NCBI GenBank assembly: GCA_015143295.1
Contig: CM026559.1
Span: 19,730,826-19,794,825, forward strand
DNA length: 64,000 nucleotides
Direction of reading: 5' to 3'
Origin: Tetracentron sinense
Lineage: Eukaryota; Streptophyta; Magnoliopsida; Trochodendrales; Trochodendraceae
Shown one piece after another: positions 55,960-64,000 of the stretch. The translations under genes were made by a program, and so were the position numbers. Below the pieces are notes generated by a model, which searched no databases, was not told where the DNA came from, and saw nothing but the letters and a program-made list of their open reading frames with translations. Position 1 is the stretch's first letter. Every line of letters begins with the position of its first letter.

Positions 55960-57846
55960 ATGGTGAGAATGAAGAATACTGAAGAAGGGTCCAGTCCTAA
56001 AAGACAAAAATGCTCCAAGGAACCTACAAAAGAGGAAGAAGCTCCTGCTTCGTGCTTTAAAACCAGGAAAGCCGCCAAGAAATACAGAGACATCATCCAT
56101 TCCAGATCCATCGTGCATGGTAAGGTCCTCAACTTCGATGTTCTTAATGAGTCGGGCCTAGGTCACATCTGCGACCTCTTTAAAGCTCTAGGATGGCTCT
56201 AACTCCTTCAAATCAAGGAACCCATGTTCCCTGAATTAGTCAAGCTTTTCTATTCTCACATTCACTTCAGTCCTTTCACCAACACTTTAACTTCCTTTGT
56301 CTGCGGCAAGGACATCACCTTGTCCATAGAAACTCTTACTTCCATTCTCTTTGTTCCTGTTGGAAGTATAGAGATGTTTGCTTCCAAAGATTGGCCAAAT
56401 TATCCTGGATTTGAGCCAATTGAAGCTCTTAATCTTATCTAGATTAAAGAAATTACCCAAGTCTCTCTCCTAACACTTAACAGTCTGACTTTGGATGCCA
56501 GACTGGTTCATCACATTATTTCCTACAACATCCTTCCCAGGAAAGGTAGTAGAAATTACCTTTCAGATTTTAATGTCTTTCTTATTTGGTGTGTTCTGAC
56601 CATCTCATCTGCCACAACATGGTGAAATGTGTACCTAAGAAGAATGTCTGTCTACCCTACTTTGAACTCTCTTTTGACTCCACCCTTGAAGTCATTCACC
56701 CTGCCCACTATGATATCTACAACCCAACTACACTAGTTAGAATGGGATATTAGTGGAATCAGGAACTCCAGAAATGGTTTCCCAAAAATTCTGGCACTCA
56801 GCCTCCCTCCTGTATTGCACAACCTCCTTCATCTAATGATCCTGCACCACCTCATGCCCCCTTTATTTCTGATCCTCCTCTTGATCAGCCCTTCCACTCT
56901 CCATCTCCTAGTCCATCCCCTACTAGAGCAGCCTTCTCTCCTCCCTCTTCTCCTCTCAGAGCCTCCACTCCTCACTTTGAGGTTGGTGGTTCATCTGCTC
57001 AACCTGAGCCCCCTTTCAGACCTCTCAATTCAGATGATGTTCTCAGTCTCTTGATGAGTAAGCTGGACTCCATAAGCACTGGAATGATCAGCTTCCAAGC
57101 TGAAATGAGATAGAGAATGGAGATCCAAGAAGCTCAAGCCCTTGTTTTGCAGTCAGAAGTAAGGGACAGGCTTGCCTTTCTAGAAGGATCCGCAGCTGAT
57201 TTTAGAGCTGAAATGAGAGAGATGATGTCCTTAACTGAAGCTTCATTAGTTGTTGTACATGAAGATATGAAGGAAAGATTAGATGCTTGGAACTATGAAT
57301 ATGGATTGTGAAGTCACTAAGAACAGAGTTGATATAGTGACTTCTCTACTGCAAAGGCTGGAAGGAGATCAAATGGAAGAATTTATAAAGTTAAACAAAG
57401 TGACAAAAGTGATCCAAAGGCAAGTGGACTCTTCAGCACTTCAATTGAAGACCCAAGGGAAGCTGCTCCTTGATATGGCTGAACATGATTCAGTGTCAGC
57501 CTCCATAATTTTGAGATCCACTGATGAAATCAAAAAGATCAATAATTTTTTGGTCAACTTGGCTACTAGACCCTCCACTTCTACCCCTCCTTCTCAAGCT
57601 CCATCTTCCTCAAAATCCAAGGAAAAATAGCCCATGAAGGGTACTGTCAAAGAAGATCCTATCATCTCTCTTCCCTCCTCTGATGAAGACCCAGCTCAGT
57701 CCTCCTCTTCTGATTGTTCTGGTGACTCCCCAGCTCACTCCAACAGTGAAGAAGAACACAAGTCTCCAGCCCCTGAAGATGCAGCCCCTTCTGAAGAAAT
57801 TTTTACCAAGGTTGCTAATCTCATCAAGAAGCAAAAGCAAGATTGA
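55960..57846 (+). pseudogene. ORF3 of SIRE-like element H, broken
   Basis: It begins MVRMKNTEEGSSPKRQK at 55960. Segments: a basic N-terminus; a middle domain (EPMFPELVKLFYSHIH, FVCGKDITLSIETLTSILFVP) resembling the plant transposon-protein domain often found after pol in such elements; a Pro/Ser-rich linker (about 56800-57040); a coiled-coil-like stretch (about 57110-57560); and an acidic Ser-rich tail ending IKKQKQD. Stops lie near 56202, 56442, 56626 and 56752, at about 57110 and at 57630; frameshifts lie near 56620 and 57300. I see no signal peptide or membrane segment, so it does not look like an envelope protein. Function unknown. Confidence 0.65.
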
Positions 57847-58219
57847 TTGTAGCTTTGTGTTTTCTTGTTCTTGTATATTTCTTTTTGATGTTGACAAGGG
57901 GGAGAAATCAAATATGGAATGTAAGGATGTTTAAATGATACGTATGGATTTTTAAACACATATGCAATACAATTCATAAGAATTTTTTTTTTCTGAAATA
58001 CTTCTCTTTGTGAATGTCATGGAACTTCTCATGATTCTTAAAATTAAAATAAATTCTCTTATGGAACTTTTCTTGGTATTTAATAGAAAGATCTCTAAAG
58101 AACTCCTTTGTGGAACTTCTCTTGGTTCCAACTTAATAATTTTTCTTATATGCACATACTTAAGGGGAGCTTAACCCATTTCATTCCATTATATGTGTCA
58201 TCATCAGAAAGGGGGAGAT
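57847..58219 (+). other. H 3' untranslated region and polypurine tract
   Basis: Two purine runs, GACAAGGGGGAGAAAT near 57893 and AAAGGGGGAGAT at 58208-58219. The second directly precedes the LTR. Repeated TGGAACTTCTCTTGG-like phrases lie at about 58020-58130. The same arrangement occurs in element I. Confidence 0.7.
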
Positions 58220-60005
58220 TGTTAGCCTTAAGGTTACAACCACATAACCCTAGACTAGTTTTAATGATGACATAGATAATGAAATGGATCTTGTGATACT
58301 AATATCTTCCATGAGCAATTTATTCCACAGCTTTCAAGAATTAGAAAAGGGATTTCAAGCATATTCAAGAAGATTCAATGAAAAGACCAAGTCAAGACAT
58401 GATGAAAAATCCAAATCAAAGCTTCAAGAAGATTTTCAACTATCAACAAAAAATATTTTGGAAGATTATCTTGAAGATACTGTTGCTGCAGACCATTGAA
58501 GCTCAAAGATCATCTCCATCAAGGTCCTAGTCTAGGTAGTAAGTAGTTTGTCTAGGATTTCTTGTAAAAATCCTCAAGTGGTTGATTTGGTGAAAAAGCT
58601 AAAAATACCTTAGATTGACCATAGGTCCCTTGAACTGACATTAAAATATGATTAAGGTCCTTAAAACTTGTTAATTATACTCATAAAGTTTAATTACAAA
58701 ACCTTGGAATCAAATCATATCTTAAAGTTTTGAAAATGGATTCTGCAATCAAAATTAGCCTATCTGATCGATCAGATAGGCCATCCAGCCGATTATGCAG
58801 ACCATCCAGTCGATCAGGCAAGCCTTGTGATCGACTGGATAAAACAAATTTTTTCAAAATTTGTCTGCATGTACTGATCAGGTTGATTCTCTTTACCAAT
58901 CCATTTTAGATCATTCAAAAGATCATTATGAGTTGTTAGTCATGTTTTACTAACATAATTAAAGACCTTGGAATTCATACAAATCATTAAAGTCAAAGAA
59001 AAAGCATTAAAAACTAGAAAAACCAAAAAATGGAAACTTTTTGGTCTATCCAACCAATCAGATGGACCATCCAGTCGATTAGACTGTCCATCCAGCCGAT
59101 CACTCCTTCCCCTAATCGAATGGATAGAAAAAAACTCCATAAATCTTGTTTTTATGATCCCGATCAGGAAATTGATCCAGGTGATTAGGCAACCATGCAG
59201 CCGATTAGGAGACTCCGCTAATTGACTGGATAGTTCAGAAAATTCTGAAAAACCGTTTTTATCGCCAACGGCTATATTTATAACGAGTATTTCGCATTTA
59301 ACGTTCATCAAACAATAATAAATTTCATATCACTATAAATATAAGTGATCTTTGAATGATCCAATAACAAATACACTCACTCTTATACTGTTGCATTGAA
59401 AATCATTCTCTTGAGCTAAAAATCTCAAATCTGAAAACAATACTCTGTTTTTTCTCTTTTGAGCAAAATTCCAACTTCCACTTGAGAGATTTCTTAGAGC
59501 TTGCTATTCCATTCAAATCCAACTCTTAAAGGAGTTTTTCTTTCGGATTAAAGATCCAAAATCTTTCATTGTAATCCTTTAAAGAACCTGTGTGTTCTTC
59601 AGTGAAGCTACTGCTTCAGTTTAACAGAGAGAGTTGTGCTCTATTAATGGTTTGGCCCTGACCAAAAGAGGGGTTGTTGAAGGTTGGATCTCATCCGAAA
59701 GAGAGATTGTAAAAGGGTTTAGGCTTCACTAGATTAAGAAGCCAGTGCAGTCGTGGACTGTAGTGGAATCCTCCAAACTGGTGTTGCTTGAGGCGGGGAG
59801 TAGGCTGGATCTACCGAACCTCAAAAAAAAATCTGTGTTTGCATTTTTTAACTCTTTCTCCTTCTTTTTGTGCATTTTATTATTTTATCTATTTTTTACT
59901 TAGCTGCATTTCCTTTAGTTTTTATTTTCCACATTTAAAGGGAATAACTTTAAAACTGCCACTGACCCTATTCACCCCCCCTCTAGGGTCCATATCTGGG
60001 CAACA
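58220..60005 (+). repeat. 3' LTR of copia element H (1786 bp)
   Basis: From TGTTAGCC to GGGCAACA. It holds two dyad groups: 58761-58840 (four sites, spacing 22-21-19, the first a perfect TATCTGATCGATCAGATA) and 59051-59225 (eight sites, 21-21-18 then 21-20-19). AACGGCTA lies at 59267-59274 and TATA at about 59272-59281. The first dyad group lies in the part missing from the 5' LTR. Confidence 0.88.
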
Positions 60006-60119
60006 ATTTCTAGTGATACCTCTTCTGACTCTAAGGACTTGTCAAAGGGAGAGACTTTCAAGAAGAAGAATCCTACATCAAAGCCTAATCACAAAAGGAA
60101 GAGAGAAGACTTGAGCTGA
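60006..60119 (+). pseudogene. ORF3 tail of a second SIRE-like element (I)
   Basis: About 37 codons (ISSDTSSDSKDLSKGET to KREDLS, stop 60117-60119), an acidic-Ser then basic tail like that of H ORF3. The H 3' LTR abuts it, so H inserted into this ORF. The upstream part is not found on the other side of H, consistent with the deletion that removed the start of H. Confidence 0.5.
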
Positions 60120-60637
60120 AGATTATTTTTTCTTGTCTCTCATTTTTTTTGTTACTTAGATGTATAAACTATTTTTGGATGTAATTTTTTTTGCAATACA
60201 AATCCATGTACCTAACTTCTTGATATATATATGATATTTTTATTTTCTCATTATAAGTTGTTTATATTCTCGTATTTTTTTTATGATGCCAGCCAAGGGG
60301 GAGAAAAATAAATGAATATGAAGCTCTTTAGTTGTAAAGATTAGAAAACACTAAAATCTATTAATAATGAATTCTTAATTAATAAGTTCATGGAACTTCT
60401 CTTGATTCAAATTTATTTGTGAAACTTCTCTTGGTTTTCTCATGTTTAATCTTTTGTTAAAAATAAATATCTCTTGAAATGTCTAAAATATGCATATAAG
60501 TCAAACTTTGATCAAATTTATATGAATGCATATGTTTAGAGGGAGTCACCTCAAATACTTTATTTAAAATGATATGTTGAGGGGGAGCTTAATCTCAAGT
60601 CATTTTATTATTATGTCATCATCAAAAAGGGAGAGAT
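60120..60637 (+). other. Element I 3' untranslated region and polypurine tract
   Basis: Non-coding. Purine runs CAAGGGGGAGAAAAATAAA (near 60294), GAGGGGGAGC (near 60580) and AAAAAGGGAGAGAT just before the LTR at 60638 follow the same plan as H. Confidence 0.65.
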
Positions 60638-61740
60638 TGTTAGCCAAAATGTTACATCCCTGAGTACCCCTAATAATTTTGATTATGACACAAGAACGCA
60701 ATGAGCATTTTAGTACTAATTGTCCTACCAAGTTTATGTCAATTTTTGATATAAGGAACATTAGTCCATCATTGAAGAAAAATTCAACATGTCCAAGAGT
60801 TATCTCAAATCAAATCCAAGATCAGTTGATGAAAAAGAAATCAAGACAAAAAGCCACAATAGCCAAATTGCATTTGAATTCAAAACAAGATTCAAGAAGT
60901 CACTAAAAGTCCAAAGTTAGATCATGAAGCTAAAGAAGAAAATCATTCAAGATCAAGACAAGAAAAGTGAAGACTCATGAAAGTTTTATTATTTTATTTT
61001 AAGAGTCTAGGACTTATGTAAAAAATCTTCTTTTGGTTGAAAGTTCAAAAGCTCAAAAGCCTAGATTGACCTTAGGAATCTTTGACTTAATTGAAAAACA
61101 ATGCAAGGCCCTTGATATCTTAAAAGGTAACCAAAAACATGATAAAGGAAAGCCTAAAGGCATATGAATTCAGTCCCATGTTAAAAGTCTTTTAAAACAG
61201 AGTGTTTATACTGCAGACGTCAACGTCTGTAATGGTAACGTCGACATTTGGCGTTTATAGTAACCCAGGAAAATTTATGTTTCTGAAAACGCTGACATTT
61301 GTGAGTAACAAAGTGAAATGAAATTTTTCTGAGTTACAGACGTCAACTTCTCAATGCTAAACGTCGACGTCTGCCTGCAGGTTGCTTATAACGGCTAGTT
61401 TTTCAATGGCTAAAATCGCATTAAATGCTTTACCAATGGCTATAATCATCCAAGCCCTATAAATTGAGTTCATTTATGAACTATGAACAACCACTGGTCA
61501 TACATTAAGCTTACATTGATTATAACATTCAACTCTCATAAATCTTACGGTGAAAATCCCCAAATCCTTAAATCCTCCTATTTGAGCTTTTAACTCCCAA
61601 TCATTTGATTGACTTTTAGAAGAGTGATTTTAATCTTCTCTAGCTCATTAAGTAGCCTTGTATTCGGATATATTTCCAGCCAACTTCATGTTATGAAGAA
61701 AATCAAGAATTTGTGTATTCTTGTCCGAGAAGCCAGATAG
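60638..61740 (+). repeat. 3' LTR of element I, cut short
   Basis: It starts TGTTAGCCAAAATG. Dyads at 61213-61372, AACGGCTA at 61390-61397, TATA (CCCTATAAATTG) at about 61456-61467. It follows LTR F loosely as far as GAGAAGCCAGATAG (61740), where unrelated sequence begins; the end with CAACA is missing. Confidence 0.65.
61213..61372 (+). promoter_or_regulatory. Dyad cluster in LTR I (GACGTC type)
   Basis: Five sites centred near 61221.5 (CAGACGTCAACGTCTG), 61242.5 (AACGTCGACA), 61293.5 (AACGCTGACA), 61344.5 (ACAGACGTCAACTTCT) and 61365.5 (AACGTCGACGTCTG). Spacings are 21, 51, 51 and 21 bp, near whole helical turns and mirror-symmetric. The cluster ends about 90 bp upstream of TATA. Confidence 0.75.
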
Positions 61741-62465
61741 TGAAAGTATGCCTCTTTTTAATTTTAGAAAAATAGTTCTTAGGGGGCATACATTGAATCC
61801 CAAGATCTAACTAAGATTCTAATTGATTTTATTCAATGAGAGTTAAAATCACAATCACCTTTGTGACTTTGAAATTGTTAAGTCAATTCTACAATAGAAA
61901 GCTAGACCGGCAAAACTTCACAAGTGTCATGTCTCCTTCGCAATCACATGGACCTTCTTTTTCTTTAAAGCTTTCTCTAATGGAAGCTAATGACCCTTCC
62001 AAATTTTCAGGTCTAAGATCTTGAAATAAAGATCCAATCTTGATCTTCAAGAACCTTGATTTCCTTCTTCTTGATATTCACAACTTAGAACACAAGAAAA
62101 GAAATAGGGGAGAGGGAGTGACCGTACAACTCTACAGAGAGAGAGAGGGGCGTGAGGTATTGAGGAGAAGGGAGAATAATTCTAGAAATTATTATATCTC
62201 CAACAATAGTGGACGTCCATCCTTTATATAGGAGTTTACTTGGGTTGCTTGCAACCCCAGTCTTCTAATCCTTATCCAATAAGGATTCTTCAATTGTTTC
62301 CTTTTTTATTTCTCCTTAATTAATTAGGATTAATCAAAATAAAAACTAACCTTATCGATTAGTAAACAACTAACCTTATCCTTATCCTAATCCAATTAGG
62401 ATTCCTTGATTAGTAAGAAACTAATAGAATCCCTAAAAAATAGGGAATCTTTAATTAGTAACTAA
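61741..62465 (-). repeat. Probable LTR and flank of copia fragment J
   Basis: Read on the minus strand, a purine run CAGAAAAGGGGTAGAG (62489-62474) is followed by AT-rich sequence with inverted repeats (AATCCTTAT-CCA-ATAAGGATT at 62287-62267; GGGTTGC-TT-GCAACCC at 62257-62242; TCCTAAT-CCA-ATTAGGA at 62401-62385) and a TATA box CTATATAAAGG (about 62231-62221). The layout suggests an LTR promoter. I could not find convincing LTR ends, and 61741-62020 is unassigned. Confidence 0.4.
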
Positions 62466-63551
62466 CTAACTAACTCTACCCCTTTTCTGAGGTGTCACAC
62501 TGGTGGACTCTTTATCCTCAATGTTATTTATAGAATTTCTTATAGGATCAAGATAATAAAGGCCTTTAAATAATGTGCCGGAAATAATAAAACTATTATT
62601 GTATTTGATAACTACATTAGTATCAAAATTCACTGATTATCCGTTAAAGATTAAACTAGAAACAGAAATCAAATTTTTGCACATGTCTGGCACATATAAA
62701 CAATCTTTTAAAACCAAAATCCTATCTAAAGAAAATTTTAAAATATAAGTTCCGATGGCGATCGCAGCAACACTTGCTTCCGTTCCCATCCTTATCTTGA
62801 CTTCCCCATCACTGAGCTTTCTGCTCTCCTGAAACCCCTGTAACATATTACAAATATGTGAGGTAGATCCACTATCTACAGACCAAGAGTTTGAGGAACC
62901 AATAATGAAATTGGATTCAATGTTGAAAGATTTTGACATACCTTCCAAAGGTCTGTCCTTTAGGGATGCTAAGTAAACTTTGCAATTCCTTTTCCAGTGA
63001 CCTAGTTTCTTGCAATAGAAGCAGGCATTCTGATTCTTTTCCTTGTCCTTCTTCTCAGAAACTTTCTTATTCTTACCCTTCTTGCCTTTGAGGAACCTGG
63101 AGAAATTGCACTTCTTTTTCTGACCTTTGCCCTAAGGCCTGGGCCTTGAAGGTCCAACTCCCTTTGTCACATTTGCATAGAGCTTAGTACACTTCATAAG
63201 GTCCTCAGCTCCTTGTAACATCTTTAGGAGCTCTGGCAGAGCTGTCTCCAATTTGTTCATGTTGTAATTCAATATGTCCTTAGCTGTAGCAAAACCCTCG
63301 TGTTATTGCTGTAGGACATTCGACATAAATGCAAGCATGTAGCATTTGGCCAAACTATTTGACTCATGCCACTTTGAGGCTTTCTCAATCACCTCAAGGG
63401 TCTGAACTGCCTCATCAAATTTCGGATAGTCGAAAGTGAGGACATAAGCTATTTTCTGAGAGATAAGCACAATGTCAAGGTTTCTTTTCCAGTCCACAAA
63501 ATTTGAACCAGTCAAACGATTCTCTTTTAGAATCTTGGAAAGGGAATTCAT
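62466..63551 (-). pseudogene. gag: gag and protease start of a Ty1/copia element (J), broken
   Basis: Minus strand from ATG 63551 (MNSLSKILKENRLTGSNF). Copia gag N-terminus (VDWKRNLDIVLISQK), a basic stretch, and a complete zinc knuckle CFYCKKLGHWKRNC (about 63035-62995). The protease start has an intact catalytic triplet (WSVDSGSTSHICNM) and continues to CLYVPDMCKNLISVS and a pre-integrase piece (GTLFKGLYYLDPI). Stops lie near 63303, 63134, 62639 and at 62468. Integrase, RT and RNase H are absent: the frame runs straight to the purine run before the probable LTR, so this is a deletion derivative. It is a different copia lineage from H and I. Confidence 0.75.
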
Positions 63552-64000
63552 GGCTATCTACATAATAAAATAAGCATAAATTATTACATTAATTTTCACA
63601 CATATATATTCATCAGATTTTTAAATCTAATGATCCTCTCATCTTTCTTCAAATTTCATCATTTCCTTCAGTATATGAAATTAAGAAATAAACTTTTATT
63701 TCAAATAGTATTAGGATCCTCATAATACACATGCAATCTTCCATTTTAGGATAGTACCACACATGCACTACAAGGTGGATAGTAACCATCAATCACTGAG
63801 CATCTCATGCATAACTCCTTATGTAAATTAGTTATTCCTAATTTTCTTGCGACCTCCAAGGACAACATGATTGTCACTGTTTCAGCCGCCATATCTCTTT
63901 GTTTAAGTGAAACCCATTATCCTAGTTCGTTATATGATCAAGTAAGGTTGTGCCCCTATTTTAGTTGACACTCCTTATCAGGCCATACAAAAACTTATCT
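63552..64000 (-). other. Leader upstream of J gag
   Basis: AT-rich, no ORF. It is probably the 5' untranslated region of copia fragment J, running off the window; no primer site is visible within it. Confidence 0.4.

Larger units (their letters stand above)
7143..60005 (+). mobile_element. Ty1/copia element H (SIRE/Maximus-like), degenerate host of the nest
   Basis: Order on the plus strand: truncated 5' LTR (7143-8023), primer site (8026-8038), gag (8085-9687), a 40-kb insertion (9730-49765), pol (49771-52872), solo LTR E (53200-55650), ORF3 (55960-57846), polypurine tract (58208-58219), 3' LTR (58220-60005). Gag type, copia domain order and a third ORF after pol fit the SIRE/Maximus lineage. 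All frames carry stops or frameshifts. The 5' LTR lacks about its first 830 bp, so no 5' target duplication is visible; after the 3' LTR the flank is ATTTC, inside ORF3 of element I. Confidence 0.85.

Noticed and set aside
55960-57846. Envelope gene in H (SIRE elements are often said to carry env-like ORFs)
   Set aside because: No signal peptide or hydrophobic membrane segment visible; better described as an ORF3 of unknown function.
61741-62235. Host gene or promoter from the TATA box and open frames near 61836-62231
   Set aside because: Orientation and position fit the LTR of copia fragment J; no coding similarity recognised.

Overview
The window is plant nuclear DNA, almost certainly from a eudicot; the species cannot be told from the sequence. 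It is made almost entirely of LTR retrotransposons inserted into one another. I find no host gene, rRNA, tRNA or CRISPR. The plant assignment rests on Ty3/gypsy chromovirus polyproteins (protease, RT, RNase H, integrase, short C-terminal chromodomain; most like the Tekay/Del clade), SIRE/Maximus-like Ty1/copia elements with a third ORF, initiator-Met-tRNA primer sites (TGGTATCAGAGC) and 5-bp target duplications.

Layout. 1-4806: minus-strand gypsy element A, with a 3-kb LTR and gag but no pol. 4807-7142: relic of a further LTR (G), split by a copia solo LTR (F, 5098-6600, TSD GAGAG). 7143-60005: an old degenerate SIRE-like copia element (H) holding a nest. Gypsy B (9730-49765, +, TSD AAAAT) sits in H at the gag/pol junction. 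An inverted solo LTR (10002-12252, TSD CTATC) and gypsy C (16505-44648, -, TSD TCCGT) sit in B. Gypsy B' (25187-43420, +, TSD ATTTG) sits in the 5' LTR of C. Gypsy D (30040-38909, -, TSD ACAAG) sits in the RT/RNase H region of B'. A solo LTR (E, 53200-55650, -, TSD AAATG) sits between H pol and H ORF3. 60006-61740: 3' end of another SIRE-like element (I), into whose ORF3 H had inserted. 61741-64000: minus-strand copia gag/protease fragment (J). Insertion order inside the nest is H, B, C, B', D. D is the youngest: its LTRs are both 1858 bp, differ at only four positions that I can see, and its reading frames are open.

The recurrent unexplained structure is in the LTRs. Upstream of the TATA box (about 25-90 bp to the nearest site) most families carry a cluster of short dyad-symmetric sites at regular, mostly helically phased spacing. 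The site sequence changes from family to family (ACCGATCGATCGGT in B, C, D and E; GGATAGATCC in A; TTCGGCGACGAA in F; GGGTCGACCC in G; CAGCCGATTAG in H; GACGTCAACGTC in I; TACAACG-GGTA-CGTTGTA in B'). Downstream of the promoter, in the presumed RNA leader, families A, B and C carry tandem arrays of hairpins with compensatory changes, and all gypsy families except A keep one identical hairpin (6-bp stem, 9-nt loop).

A second finding is a 131-142 bp AT-rich spacer between gag and pol in B, C and D. It has exact GT and AG ends whose removal would fuse gag in frame to pol. Pol has no ATG of its own near the protease, so splicing could set the Gag to Gag-Pol ratio. All coordinates and spacings were read by eye.
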